This document shows positions 38,633 through 46,816 of a stretch of DNA of 64,000 nt, piece after piece (the stretch's first letter is position 1; every line of letters starts with the position of its first letter). The notes under the pieces are model-generated. The model worked only from the letters and a program-made list of their open reading frames with translations, was not told where the DNA came from and made no database searches. Source of the DNA: Rhizobacter sp. (GTDB lineage: Bacteria; Pseudomonadota; Gammaproteobacteria; Burkholderiales; Burkholderiaceae_C); NCBI GenBank assembly GCA_019635355.1, contig JAHBZQ010000001.1, positions 1,674,001 through 1,738,000 of the forward strand, in the 5' to 3' direction. The position numbers and the translations under genes are program-made.

Positions 38633-39676
38633 ATGACGGCCGCCTTGCCGCCGTTGCCAGCTGAAGACCTGGCCCACGCGCGTTCGGTGGTGGGCGAACG
38701 CTGGCAGCAGCTGAAAGGCCAGCGCGTCTTCCTGACGGGTGGCACGGGCTTCGTCGGCAAGTGGCTGGTGGCCACGCTGATCGAAGCCGATCGGCACTTC
38801 CAGCTCGGCTGCCGGCTGACCGTGCTCACGCGCAACCCGGCGGCTTTCCGCGCAGAGGCACCGGCGCTGGCCGACCGGCCGTGTGTCGAGCTGCTGCCCG
38901 GTGATGTGCGCACCCTGTCCATCGAAGGCCGCGCGTTCGACCGCATCCTCCACGCCGCCACCGACGTGGCCACGTCGGCCAGCGACCTCGACACCTTCGA
39001 CACCTGCGTGGAAGGCACGCACCGGGTGTTGGAGCTGGCCCGACGCTGTGGCGCGAAGAACCTGCTCCTGGTGAGCTCCGGGGCGGTCTACGGGCCGCAG
39101 CCCGCCGACGTCACGGCGCTCCTCGAAGACCATCCCGGCAGCGCGCAGACACCGCAAGCGACACCGGCCTACACGATGGGCAAGAAAGCCGCCGAGTGGA
39201 TGGCGTTTGCCCATGCACGGGAGCACGGGCTGGACCTGCGGGTGGCCCGGCTCTTCGCCTTCGTCGGCCCCGGCCTGCCGCTGGACAAGCATTTCGCCAT
39301 CGGCAACTTCCTGCGCGACGCCCTGGCGGGTCGACCCATCGTCATCCAGGGAGACGGTACGCCGCTGCGCAGCTACCTGCACACCGCAGACCTCGCGGCC
39401 TGGCTGTGGACCATCCTCCTCGACGACCGCGCCCGCGGCGGGCTCTACAACGTGGGCGGCGCAGACGCGGTGAGCATCCGGCAGCTCGCCGACTGTGTTC
39501 TCGCGGCGACGGGCTCGTCGTCGCGCGTGCAGGTAATGCAGGAAGCGCTGGCAGGGGCCGCGCCTTCGCGCTACGTGCCGGACATCGCCAAGGCCCGTCG
39601 TGAGCTGGCGCTGCCCGAGCCGATCGGGCTGGACGAATCCCTTCGCCGCACGGCGGCCTGGCTTTCAGGCCGCTGA
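38633..39676 (+). CDS. NAD-dependent epimerase/reductase of the extended SDR family
   Basis: A 347-residue NAD(P)-binding sugar-nucleotide enzyme. GGTGFVGKWLVATLIEADR is the dinucleotide loop, LLVSSGAVYGPQP holds the catalytic Ser, and PAYTMGKKAAEWMA the Tyr-x3-Lys pair. GDGTPLRSYLHTADLAAWLW is common in the family. As the last gene of the operon, it could reduce a keto group on the branched chain, as YerF does in yersiniose synthesis, or epimerise the ring. The 3' end overlaps the convergent GT11 gene by 12 bases. Confidence 0.85.
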   Translation: MTAALPPLPAEDLAHARSVVGERWQQLKGQRVFLTGGTGFVGKWLVATLIEADRHFQLGCRLTVLTRNPAAFRAEAPALADRPCVELLPGDVRTLSIEGRAFDRILHAATDVATSASDLDTFDTCVEGTHRVLELARRCGAKNLLLVSSGAVYGPQPADVTALLEDHPGSAQTPQATPAYTMGKKAAEWMAFAHAREHGLDLRVARLFAFVGPGLPLDKHFAIGNFLRDALAGRPIVIQGDGTPLRSYLHTADLAAWLWTILLDDRARGGLYNVGGADAVSIRQLADCVLAATGSSSRVQVMQEALAGAAPSRYVPDIAKARRELALPEPIGLDESLRRTAAWLSGR

Positions 39677-40495
39677 GTCCGCGCCCAGCAACTGGAACGC
39701 GCAGCGTGCATGGATCGGCGCCTCAATGGCGCGGTCCTTGCCGTCGAACCACTGCCTAGGCACGAGCACCATGGCCTCAGGGTTCAGCAATGCGGCGATG
39801 AGGCTGAACTGGCTGTTGGAACACACCAGCACCCTCGCCCCTCGCATGATCCGATGCGAGGCGAAGGCATCGATGCCTGCGCAAACCTCGACGTGGTCGA
39901 AATGCGGCTGGAGGGCCGACACGAAGTCCGCCGGTACATCCGAATCGGACAGGATCACGACCCGCTGGATCAGCCCAGCGAATCGCCGGGCCAAACCCAC
40001 GAACTCGGCATCCGACACCAGGTGGCTGGCCACGTTCAAATAGTCGCCGCGCCGCACGTGCAGGCACATGTAAGGCCGAGCGTCCGCCGGATCGAGCAAG
40101 TCCTGGAGGCCTGCCGGAACCTGGAAGCGAGCGCGGATCGCGGGCTTCTCCAGGGCAGACATCGCCAGCGTCATCTTCTCCGCACCGTCAGGAATCATCC
40201 GTGCTCGACCGGGCAGACCGGCCGCGTCGCCGGAGAAGGCCCATCGCGCAAGGCCGAACGGGTCGAGCTGCCAAGCCCAGTGCGAACAGGCCCCGGCCTG
40301 GCCCGCTTCGGCCACGAATTCGGGCCGGTCGAAGTAAGACAGATCGGCGGCCACCGGCACGCCACGCTCCATCAGGTCGAAATAGATGGCCGCACTGAGG
40401 ATCTGTGCGCCCATGCCGCCGGTGAAGGTGACCAGGGTCGGCCCGTCCTCGTCGGGTTTCTTCGCGCTCAGCTTCAGTCGATCGAGGAACTTCAC
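39665..40495 (-). CDS. GT11-like (alpha-1,2-fucosyltransferase family) glycosyltransferase
   Basis: A 276-residue protein of the GT11 type. TFTGGMGAQILSAAIYFDLM corresponds to the family's first motif (GGLGNQ, here GGMGAQ). CLHVRRGDYLNV is the donor-binding HxRRxDY signature, and VLVCSNSQFSLIAALLNPEA the SNSxFSxxAA block. Acts normally on GDP-fucose; no fucose genes are in the window, so the donor might be supplied from elsewhere. Last gene of the long minus-strand chain; 10 bases after the methyltransferase-like gene. Confidence 0.85.
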   Translation of the reverse strand: MKFLDRLKLSAKKPDEDGPTLVTFTGGMGAQILSAAIYFDLMERGVPVAADLSYFDRPEFVAEAGQAGACSHWAWQLDPFGLARWAFSGDAAGLPGRARMIPDGAEKMTLAMSALEKPAIRARFQVPAGLQDLLDPADARPYMCLHVRRGDYLNVASHLVSDAEFVGLARRFAGLIQRVVILSDSDVPADFVSALQPHFDHVEVCAGIDAFASHRIMRGARVLVCSNSQFSLIAALLNPEAMVLVPRQWFDGKDRAIEAPIHARCAFQLLGADSAA

Positions 40496-40505
40496 GAGCC
40501 CGGCC

Positions 40506-41147
40506 TCAGGCAGAGGGTTTCTGGCGGATGGCCGCGAAGATGTCGTGCTCGATGCTCCACTTGAAGCCGTTCTTGCGCGCCCAATCGACGAGCTCGTTCA
40601 GATCGGGGTAGTCGGCGTAGGTGTCGATGGTCGGATCGAAGCAGCGGATGTCGTCGATCAGCACCGCGACATTGCCGAAGCGCGAAAGGTTGGCTTCGAT
40701 GTGGCGGAGTTCGTCGCGAACGGGGCAGTCGACCGGGCCCTGGTGCGTGATGCCGCCCGAGTAGTGACCGTCGAGCCAGAAATTGACGGTTCCCGACAGC
40801 GTGGGCAGCAGCTTGGGCAGCACCTCTTCCGAGAGCCCGTGCATCACCCGGATCCTGGGCTCTCCCGCCAGTCGCTCGGCGGCCTGGCGGTAAAGCTTCT
40901 CCTCCGGCTCGATGGTGTAGACGGCCTTCGCATGAGCCGCAAGCATCTCCGCCGTCTCACCGAGGAATGTGCCCGTCTCCACCCACGTGGCATCGGCCTC
41001 GGGCCAGCCGAGCCGCAGCAGCACGCTGCGCTTGATGTGTGCGGGGCTTGGCGACGCAAAACGGCGCCGCGTCCATTCGGCCTGCTCATTCTTGAGCCCA
41101 CGGCGTTGCCGGAGCTTGCCTCTCAAAGCTTCGAACATGTCGGTCAT
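40506..41147 (-). CDS. Class I SAM-methyltransferase-like protein
   Basis: A 213-residue protein with a Rossmann-type methyltransferase outline: WVETGTFLGETAEMLAAHAK (SAM loop), VYTIEPEEKLYRQAAERLA (acidic end of strand 2), NFWLDGHYSGGITHQGPVD and VAVLIDDIRCFDP. These motifs are shared with small methyltransferase-like proteins found in O-antigen and glycan clusters. The start at ATG 41147 overlaps the GT10 gene (ATGA). Which hydroxyl or amine is methylated is unknown, and catalysis is not proven. Confidence 0.8.
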   Translation of the reverse strand: MTDMFEALRGKLRQRRGLKNEQAEWTRRRFASPSPAHIKRSVLLRLGWPEADATWVETGTFLGETAEMLAAHAKAVYTIEPEEKLYRQAAERLAGEPRIRVMHGLSEEVLPKLLPTLSGTVNFWLDGHYSGGITHQGPVDCPVRDELRHIEANLSRFGNVAVLIDDIRCFDPTIDTYADYPDLNELVDWARKNGFKWSIEHDIFAAIRQKPSA

Positions 41148-42181
41148 CCAGGTTGAACTGGGCGGATTGTCGGGGATGCGAGCGACGCCAAGACCCCATC
41201 CGCAATCGTCTGCGCAAAGCGCTGCGAGCTGAATCGCTCCGCACCCTTGTCGAGGAACCCGCGGATGGCCGCCTGCCGATCGGCGAACTCGTTGGCCGAC
41301 ATTGCCTGCAGGTAGGCGTGAACCTCTGCCGTGTCGCGAAAGTCCCGTCGGTCGATGAAGCTTTCCTTGGGCACGTGGCGGGTCACGTCGTCCGCACCCC
41401 AATAGACCGGCACGCAGCCGTTCATCATCGAGTCGAAGATCTTCTCGGTGACGTAGCCGCTCAGGGAGTGCACGTTCTCGTAGCAGTACGAGAACTTCGA
41501 GCGCAGCAGCACTGAAGACTTGTCGGGCAGCTCGCCCTTCCACGACGGGAACGGCTGGTAGCCGAACGCCTGCGTGGCCAGGCGCTGGGCACGGCGCCGC
41601 AACTTTCCGGCCCACCCCGACTCGTGCCGCGGCTTGTTCCAGCCCAGGCCGTAGAGATGGAAGTCCTGCGGCGCATGCTGCTCGTGCCAGCGGATCACCT
41701 CCACCCGCTCGACGTAGAGGTCGTTTGGCAGCGGGTGCCTGAAGCGCTTGTTGGCGTTGATGAGGCAGCTGAAGATGTCGCGCTCCTCGAAGCCCGGCCA
41801 TGGCGGCACGATGAAGTGGATGCCGTAGGCGATCTCCAGCACGTTGGGCAGTTCGAGAAAGCGGCGGTCCCAGGCAAAGACGCGGCGGAAGTTCGCGAAG
41901 TACGCCGGGTCTGCGTTCAGCGGGTTGATGAACGGGTTCTCAAGGGCAACGAGGAACCGCGGCAGCGTGCTCGCGGGCAGGACACGACCTTCGAAGTGCA
42001 GTTCGAAATCGACCTGGCGCCCGACGTTGACGTCAGCGGTATTGAGCTCGATGCCTCGCTGCGCAAAGGCTTCGCGCAGCACACGGTTGGTGTGCGTCGG
42101 GTTGAAGCGATGCGTCGGGTCGTCTTCGCGGAAGAAGGAGTTGTTCGAGTGCCCATCGGCCCACACGCTGCCGAGCATCAT
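41144..42181 (-). CDS. GT10-family (alpha-1,3/1,4-fucosyltransferase-like) glycosyltransferase
   Basis: A 345-residue protein. The C-terminal domain carries the GT10 donor-binding block: KFSYCYENVHSLSGYVTEKI then FDSMMNGCVPVYWGADDV. The N-terminal half (SFFREDDPTHRFNP) is variable acceptor domain. GT10 enzymes transfer fucose or another GDP-sugar to GlcNAc or glucose. The start is ATG 42181, overlapping the upstream GT2 stop. Codon usage is a little more relaxed than in the housekeeping genes upstream. Confidence 0.87.
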   Translation of the reverse strand: MMLGSVWADGHSNNSFFREDDPTHRFNPTHTNRVLREAFAQRGIELNTADVNVGRQVDFELHFEGRVLPASTLPRFLVALENPFINPLNADPAYFANFRRVFAWDRRFLELPNVLEIAYGIHFIVPPWPGFEERDIFSCLINANKRFRHPLPNDLYVERVEVIRWHEQHAPQDFHLYGLGWNKPRHESGWAGKLRRRAQRLATQAFGYQPFPSWKGELPDKSSVLLRSKFSYCYENVHSLSGYVTEKIFDSMMNGCVPVYWGADDVTRHVPKESFIDRRDFRDTAEVHAYLQAMSANEFADRQAAIRGFLDKGAERFSSQRFAQTIADGVLASLASPTIRPVQPG

Positions 42182-43110
42182 CGCGCGCCCTCCAGTCGCT
42201 TTGAGATGCGCACCCGGGTCTGGCGCAAGAGCGCCAGATGCTGGTCGAGGCGGCCGACACGGCGGCAACGGTAGCGCTTCAGATAGCCTTTCATCGTCTC
42301 GCGGCGCGCCGCGGGCAGACGCAGCAGCTCGTTGCGGTCGAGTTCGAGCGCCTTCTTATAGATGAAGAAGCGGAAGTCCTCGACCAGCGCCGGCCCGACC
42401 ACGGCCTGACGGCGCTTGAAATAAGCCAGAAGCCGCAGGCGATCGCCGATGGACTCGTGGCGACTGTCGTTGGTGGCGTGCAGCCGATAGGTCATCAGCG
42501 GCTCGACGATCCACACCATGCTGCCGCGTTCGACGACGCGCAGCAGCCAGCTCACGTCGGAATACTTGCCCTCGGCCGGATCGAAGCGCAGCCCCTCGAT
42601 GCTCGCCCGCCTGTACACATAGCCCGGAAACGGCGCGATGCCGATCTGGTAGCGCGAGAAGTAGTGGGCTGCAAGCTGGCCGACGTTGCGCACCCGGTGC
42701 TCATCGCCGGTCGTGCTGAACGAGAGCCGCTGCGGCCGCCCCTCCTCCGCGATCAAGGCATTGACCCCGATGGCAGCGGCTTCGGGGTGGCGGCCGATGG
42801 TCGCGATCACCTGCTCCACATATCGAGGTGAGAGCAGGTCATCGTCGTGGAAGAGGCAGACGTGGCTGGCCATCGCCTCGTCCAGGCACAGGTTGAAGTG
42901 ATCCAGCGCCTTCAGGTGCGGAACACGCAGCCGGTAGTCGACCTGCGGAAACTCCGCCTCCACCATCGACTGCGTCTTCCCATCCGTCGAGTTGTCGGAG
43001 ATGACGAGCTGAAAGCGCTTGTCCGTCTGTGCCAGTGCCGACTGGATGGCCTGCCGCGCCAGCTCGGAGCGGTTGTAGCAGAGGATGTACAGCTGGAGCG
43101 TGGCGCTCAT
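42178..43110 (-). CDS. GT2 glycosyltransferase
   Basis: A 310-residue GT-A transferase: LQLYILCYNRSELARQAIQS, LVISDNSTDGKTQ (nucleotide site) and HVCLFHDDDLLSPRYVEQVI (DxD). Further on WLLRVVERGSMVWIVEPLMT and a basic C-terminal tail. It belongs with O-antigen/LPS transferases but sugar specificity is not readable. One base separates it from the GT9 gene upstream, and it overlaps the GT10 gene downstream. Confidence 0.87.
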   Translation of the reverse strand: MSATLQLYILCYNRSELARQAIQSALAQTDKRFQLVISDNSTDGKTQSMVEAEFPQVDYRLRVPHLKALDHFNLCLDEAMASHVCLFHDDDLLSPRYVEQVIATIGRHPEAAAIGVNALIAEEGRPQRLSFSTTGDEHRVRNVGQLAAHYFSRYQIGIAPFPGYVYRRASIEGLRFDPAEGKYSDVSWLLRVVERGSMVWIVEPLMTYRLHATNDSRHESIGDRLRLLAYFKRRQAVVGPALVEDFRFFIYKKALELDRNELLRLPAARRETMKGYLKRYRCRRVGRLDQHLALLRQTRVRISKRLEGAR

Positions 43111-43111
43111 C

Positions 43112-44209
43112 TCAGGCTCTCTTCATGGCATCGAGCAGGCGGAAACACTCATCGATCACCCGCTGCGGCGCCAAGGCCTCGAGGCATTCACTGCGGCTGT
43201 CGCGGTGATCCTCGCAGCCGGCGTGCCCGCAGGCGATGCAGTCTTGTGCGGCCTGTAGCATGATGACCTTGCCTGCCGACTGCCGTGGCTCGGCGCGTTG
43301 CCAGGGCGTCACAGCCGCCAACCCTTGCGGCCACGGCCCCCAGCGCACGGGGTTGGTCGGCCCGAACATGGTGACGACCGGCGTGCCGGTGCTGGCCGCG
43401 AGGTGGGTGATCGACGTGTCAGGCCCGACGTACAACACCGCCCGGCGCAACAAGGCCGTCACCTGGTTCAGGTTGAGCTTGCCCGACGCATCGATCAGCG
43501 CGGGGGGGTTGCCAAGATGGCGCACCGCGGCCACCTGGGCCTGGTCGACCTCGGAGGCCGTGCCCGTCAGCACGACCTGCTCGCCGCGTGCGAGCAGCGC
43601 CTCGATCACCTCGGCAAAGTATTTGACCGGCCACTGCTTGTAGCGCCACATCGAGGGCACGTGCACCACCACCGGCGCGTCGCGCAGCTGGGCCAGCAGC
43701 TTGGCAGGCAGGTCTTGCGCCTCGGGCGGCAGCACGTTCACCGCCGAGGGCAGAGGGCCCCACGGCGACAGCAGCGCCAGCTTCTCCAGCACCGTCGGCG
43801 TGCGGTCGTCGTCGATGGTGACGGTGTGCTGGCTCAAAAGCTTCTTCCACCACGCAATCGACTGCCGCTGCGGCACGAGGCTGCCTCTGAGTTTCGCGGC
43901 GGCCCAGCCGTAGAGGTGGGCCCGGTCGCTCGCTTCGGCCACGAGCGCGAGGTCATAGCGCCGCCAGATGCGTGGCAACAGCGCCTTGGCCTGCCGCCAG
44001 CCCGAACCGGCCGGCACCTCGATGAACTCGTGCACCGACGGGTTGCCGCGCAGCATGCCGAGCGTGCCGGCAAACCCCAGCACGTCGATCTGCGCCTGCG
44101 GCCAACGTTCCTTCGCAGCCTGGATCAGAGGCGTGGTCAGCAGCACGTCGCCGATCTGGCGCGTCACGATGACGATGACGCGGCCGAAAGGGCCGCTGGC
44201 AAGTTTCAC
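43112..44209 (-). CDS. GT9 heptosyltransferase-family glycosyltransferase
   Basis: A 365-residue GT-B enzyme of family GT9, which adds ADP-heptose to LPS inner core. Landmarks: VIVIVTRQIGDVLLTTPLIQ, VVHVPSMWRYKQWPVKYFAE and YVGPDTSITHLAASTGTPVV, then TMFGPTNPVRWGPW. Near the C-terminus a Cys/His-rich stretch (CIACGHAGCEDHRDSRSEC) could bind a metal. Located 14 bases after rng on the same strand, and the first of the glycan genes in the chain. Confidence 0.88.
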   Translation of the reverse strand: MKLASGPFGRVIVIVTRQIGDVLLTTPLIQAAKERWPQAQIDVLGFAGTLGMLRGNPSVHEFIEVPAGSGWRQAKALLPRIWRRYDLALVAEASDRAHLYGWAAAKLRGSLVPQRQSIAWWKKLLSQHTVTIDDDRTPTVLEKLALLSPWGPLPSAVNVLPPEAQDLPAKLLAQLRDAPVVVHVPSMWRYKQWPVKYFAEVIEALLARGEQVVLTGTASEVDQAQVAAVRHLGNPPALIDASGKLNLNQVTALLRRAVLYVGPDTSITHLAASTGTPVVTMFGPTNPVRWGPWPQGLAAVTPWQRAEPRQSAGKVIMLQAAQDCIACGHAGCEDHRDSRSECLEALAPQRVIDECFRLLDAMKRA

Positions 44210-44223
44210 GTCGTCGCCCTCGC

Positions 44224-45708
44224 CTACATCAGCACGATGTCATACGCCTCGGGCGACCCGCTCGTCTCGGCCGTGAGCGAGATGGGCTTGCCGATGAAGT
44301 CGGACAGACCCGCGAGGTGCTGGCTCTCCTCATCCAGCAGCATCTCCACCACCGCGGGCGCTGCCACCACGCGGAACTCGCGCGGGTTGAACTGCCGCGC
44401 CTCGCGCAGGATCTCGCGCAGGATGTCATAGCACACGCTGCGTGGCGTCTTCACCTGGCCCTTGCCAGCGCAGGTGGGGCACGGCTCGCACAGCATGTGG
44501 GCGAGTGACTCGCGGGTGCGCTTGCGCGTCATCTCCACCAGACCGAGCTGCGTGAAGCCGCTCACCGTGATCTTGGTGCGGTCGCGTGCCAGCTGCTTGC
44601 GCAGCTCGCCGAGCACCTGGGCCTGGTGCTCTTCGCGCGTCATGTCGATGAAGTCGATGATGATGATGCCGCCGAGGTTGCGCAGGCGCAGCTGGCGGGC
44701 GATGGCTTGCGTGGCTTCGAGGTTGGTCTTGAAGATCGTGTCGTCGAAGTTGCGTGCGCCGACGTAGCCGCCGGTGTTGACGTCGATGGTCGTCAGCGCC
44801 TCGGTCTGGTCGATGATGAGGTAGCCACCCGATTTGAGGTCGACGCGGCGGGCCAGCGCACGCTCGATCTCTTCATCGATGTTGTACAGGTCGAAGATCG
44901 GGCGCTCACCCTTGTAGTGCACGAGCTTGTCGACCGAGCCCGGCGTGAACTCGGTGCCGAAGGCCACGAGCTGGTCGTATTGCATGCGCGAGTCGATGCG
45001 GATGGACTGGGTGCTGTCGTTCGCCAGGTCGCGCAGCACGCGCTCGACGAGGCTCAGGTCTTGGTGCAGCAGCGTGCCGGCGGGTGACTTGAAGCTCTTC
45101 TCGCGAATGGCACCCCAGGTCTTGCGCAGGTACGAGATGTCGTCACCCAGCTCTTCGTCGGTCGCGTCTTCGGCGTTGGTACGCAGGATGAAACCGCCAC
45201 CGTTGTAGGGGCTGCCGTCTTCGGGCTTGCCGGCGAGCGTGTTCATGCGGGTGCGCAGCTGCTCGCGCAGTTCGTGCGAGCCGATCTTCTGCGAGATGCC
45301 GATGTGGTCGTCTTGCGGCAGGAAGACGAGCATGCGGCCGGCGATGCTGATCTGCGTGGAAAGGCGCGCGCCCTTGGTGCCGATCGGGTCCTTGATGACC
45401 TGCACCATCAGCGTCTGGCCTTCGAAGACGAGGCGCTCGATGGGCGTGGGCGGTGCGGCGTCGTTGCGGTTGGCGTTGCCGCCGTTCACGTGCACGTCGG
45501 CCACGTGCAGGAACGCGGCACGCTCCAGGCCGATGTCGATGAAGGCGCTCTGCATGCCCGGCAGCACACGCGCCACGCGGCCGGCGTAGATGTTGCCGAC
45601 CAGGCCCCGCTCCAGCGTGCGCTCGACGTAGAGGTCTTGCACCGCGCCGTTTTCGACGACCGCGACGCGGGTCTCCTGGGGCGCCCAGTTGATGAGGATG
45701 TCTTGCAT
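44224..45708 (-). CDS. rng: Ribonuclease G
   Basis: Endoribonuclease of the RNase E/G family that matures the 16S rRNA 5' end and decays mRNAs; cytoplasmic. 494 residues, close to E. coli RNase G (489). The N-terminal S1 domain (VGNIYAGRVARVLPGMQSAF) precedes the catalytic DNase I-like domain, with IDVNTGGYVGARN and IIIDFIDMTREEHQ (metal-binding Asp residues). The Zn-link is CPTC in CEPCPTCAGKGQV. The start was moved to ATG 45708 (MQDILINWAPQETRVAV). It follows maf by 38 bases. Confidence 0.95.
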   Translation of the reverse strand: MQDILINWAPQETRVAVVENGAVQDLYVERTLERGLVGNIYAGRVARVLPGMQSAFIDIGLERAAFLHVADVHVNGGNANRNDAAPPTPIERLVFEGQTLMVQVIKDPIGTKGARLSTQISIAGRMLVFLPQDDHIGISQKIGSHELREQLRTRMNTLAGKPEDGSPYNGGGFILRTNAEDATDEELGDDISYLRKTWGAIREKSFKSPAGTLLHQDLSLVERVLRDLANDSTQSIRIDSRMQYDQLVAFGTEFTPGSVDKLVHYKGERPIFDLYNIDEEIERALARRVDLKSGGYLIIDQTEALTTIDVNTGGYVGARNFDDTIFKTNLEATQAIARQLRLRNLGGIIIIDFIDMTREEHQAQVLGELRKQLARDRTKITVSGFTQLGLVEMTRKRTRESLAHMLCEPCPTCAGKGQVKTPRSVCYDILREILREARQFNPREFRVVAAPAVVEMLLDEESQHLAGLSDFIGKPISLTAETSGSPEAYDIVLM

Positions 45709-45746
45709 GGAGGACGGGTCTCTTGTCGTCGAACGACGTGCGTCCT

Positions 45747-46352
45747 TCAGAACCGCACGCGCGCTTGTCTCAGCAGTTGTGCCGTCTCGTACAGAGGCAA
45801 ACCCATGATACCGGAGTAGCTTCCGTCGATATGGGCGATCCACGCGGCCGCGGCGCTCTGGATTGCGTAGGCGCCGGCCTTGCCGAAAGGCTCTTTGCTG
45901 GCGACATACGCATCGATCTGGGCGGACGTGAGTTCGGCGAAGCGCACATGCGACACGTTGACGGCCAGCGCCGAACTACGGCCTGTGGCAACCGCCACGG
46001 CGGTGATGACACGGTGCGTCTTGCCCGACAGCAAGGACAGCGTGTTCGCCGCATCGGCCGCGTCGGCCGGCTTGCCGAGGATGCGCCGGCCCAGAGCCAC
46101 GGTGGTGTCGGAGCAGAGCACGGGTGCCGCGGGCATGCCGCGCGCCTTCAATCGTTTGACCGCGGCGCCGAGCTTGGCGCGCGTCACGCGCTCCACATAG
46201 TCACGCGGCAGCTCGCCTTGTCGCTCGGCTTCGAGCGCTTCGGCATCTTCTTCGGGGCCCGGCAGCAGCAGCTCATGCTGCACGCCGATCTGCTCCAGCA
46301 GCTGGCGACGGCGCGGGCTCTGCGACGCGAGGTAGATGAAGGAATGCGTCAT
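45747..46352 (-). CDS. maf: Maf-family nucleotide pyrophosphatase
   Basis: A 201-residue house-cleaning enzyme hydrolysing dTTP/UTP and modified nucleotides. Family motifs: LASQSPRRRQLLEQIGV, VLCSDTTVALGRRILGKP and a KEPFGKAGAYAIQSAAAAWI block, the YhdE-type signature. The C-terminal part GSYSGIMGLPLYETAQLL is standard. ATG 46352 overlaps rlmH by ATGA. Confidence 0.95.
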   Translation of the reverse strand: MTHSFIYLASQSPRRRQLLEQIGVQHELLLPGPEEDAEALEAERQGELPRDYVERVTRAKLGAAVKRLKARGMPAAPVLCSDTTVALGRRILGKPADAADAANTLSLLSGKTHRVITAVAVATGRSSALAVNVSHVRFAELTSAQIDAYVASKEPFGKAGAYAIQSAAAAWIAHIDGSYSGIMGLPLYETAQLLRQARVRF

Positions 46353-46816
46353 TCGCGGTGGTAGGGATGGTTGACCATCACCGTCCACGCCCGATAGAGC
46401 GCCTCGGCGACGAGCACGCGCACGAAGGCATGCGGCAGGGTGAGGTCCGACAGGCGCAAGGTCTCATCGGCGGTCTGCTTGAGCGCGGGGTCGAGCCCGT
46501 CGGGCCCGCCGATCAGGATGGCGGCGTCGCGCCCGTCGCGCTGCCAGCCTTCCATGCGGGCCGCAAGCTGCACGGTGGTGACGCGGTCGCCCCGCTCGTC
46601 GAGCACGATGCGGCGCACGCCTTTCGGCAGCGCCGCTTCGAGTCGCGTGGCCTCGGCCGCCATGAGCTGGGCGGCCGTCTTGCTGCCACGCGTCTCGGCC
46701 TTCACGGCCTTGAGCTCCAGCCGCATCTCCGGCGGGAAGCGCTTGGCGAAATCTTCGTAGGCCGTGTCGGCCCACGCGGGCTGGCGCTGGCCGACGGCGA
46801 CCAGGAAGAGCTTCAC
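46349..46816 (-). CDS. rlmH: 23S rRNA (pseudouridine-1915 N3)-methyltransferase RlmH
   Basis: SPOUT methyltransferase acting on 70S ribosomes at m3-psi-1915. 155 residues, the usual length. MKLFLVAVGQRQPAWADTAY is the family start. The knot residues appear as LIGGPDGLDPALKQ and LRLSDLTLPHAFVRVLVAEA, followed by LYRAWTVMVNHPYHRE with the conserved C-terminal HPYH. It overlaps rsfS and maf. Confidence 0.97.
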   Translation of the reverse strand: MKLFLVAVGQRQPAWADTAYEDFAKRFPPEMRLELKAVKAETRGSKTAAQLMAAEATRLEAALPKGVRRIVLDERGDRVTTVQLAARMEGWQRDGRDAAILIGGPDGLDPALKQTADETLRLSDLTLPHAFVRVLVAEALYRAWTVMVNHPYHRE

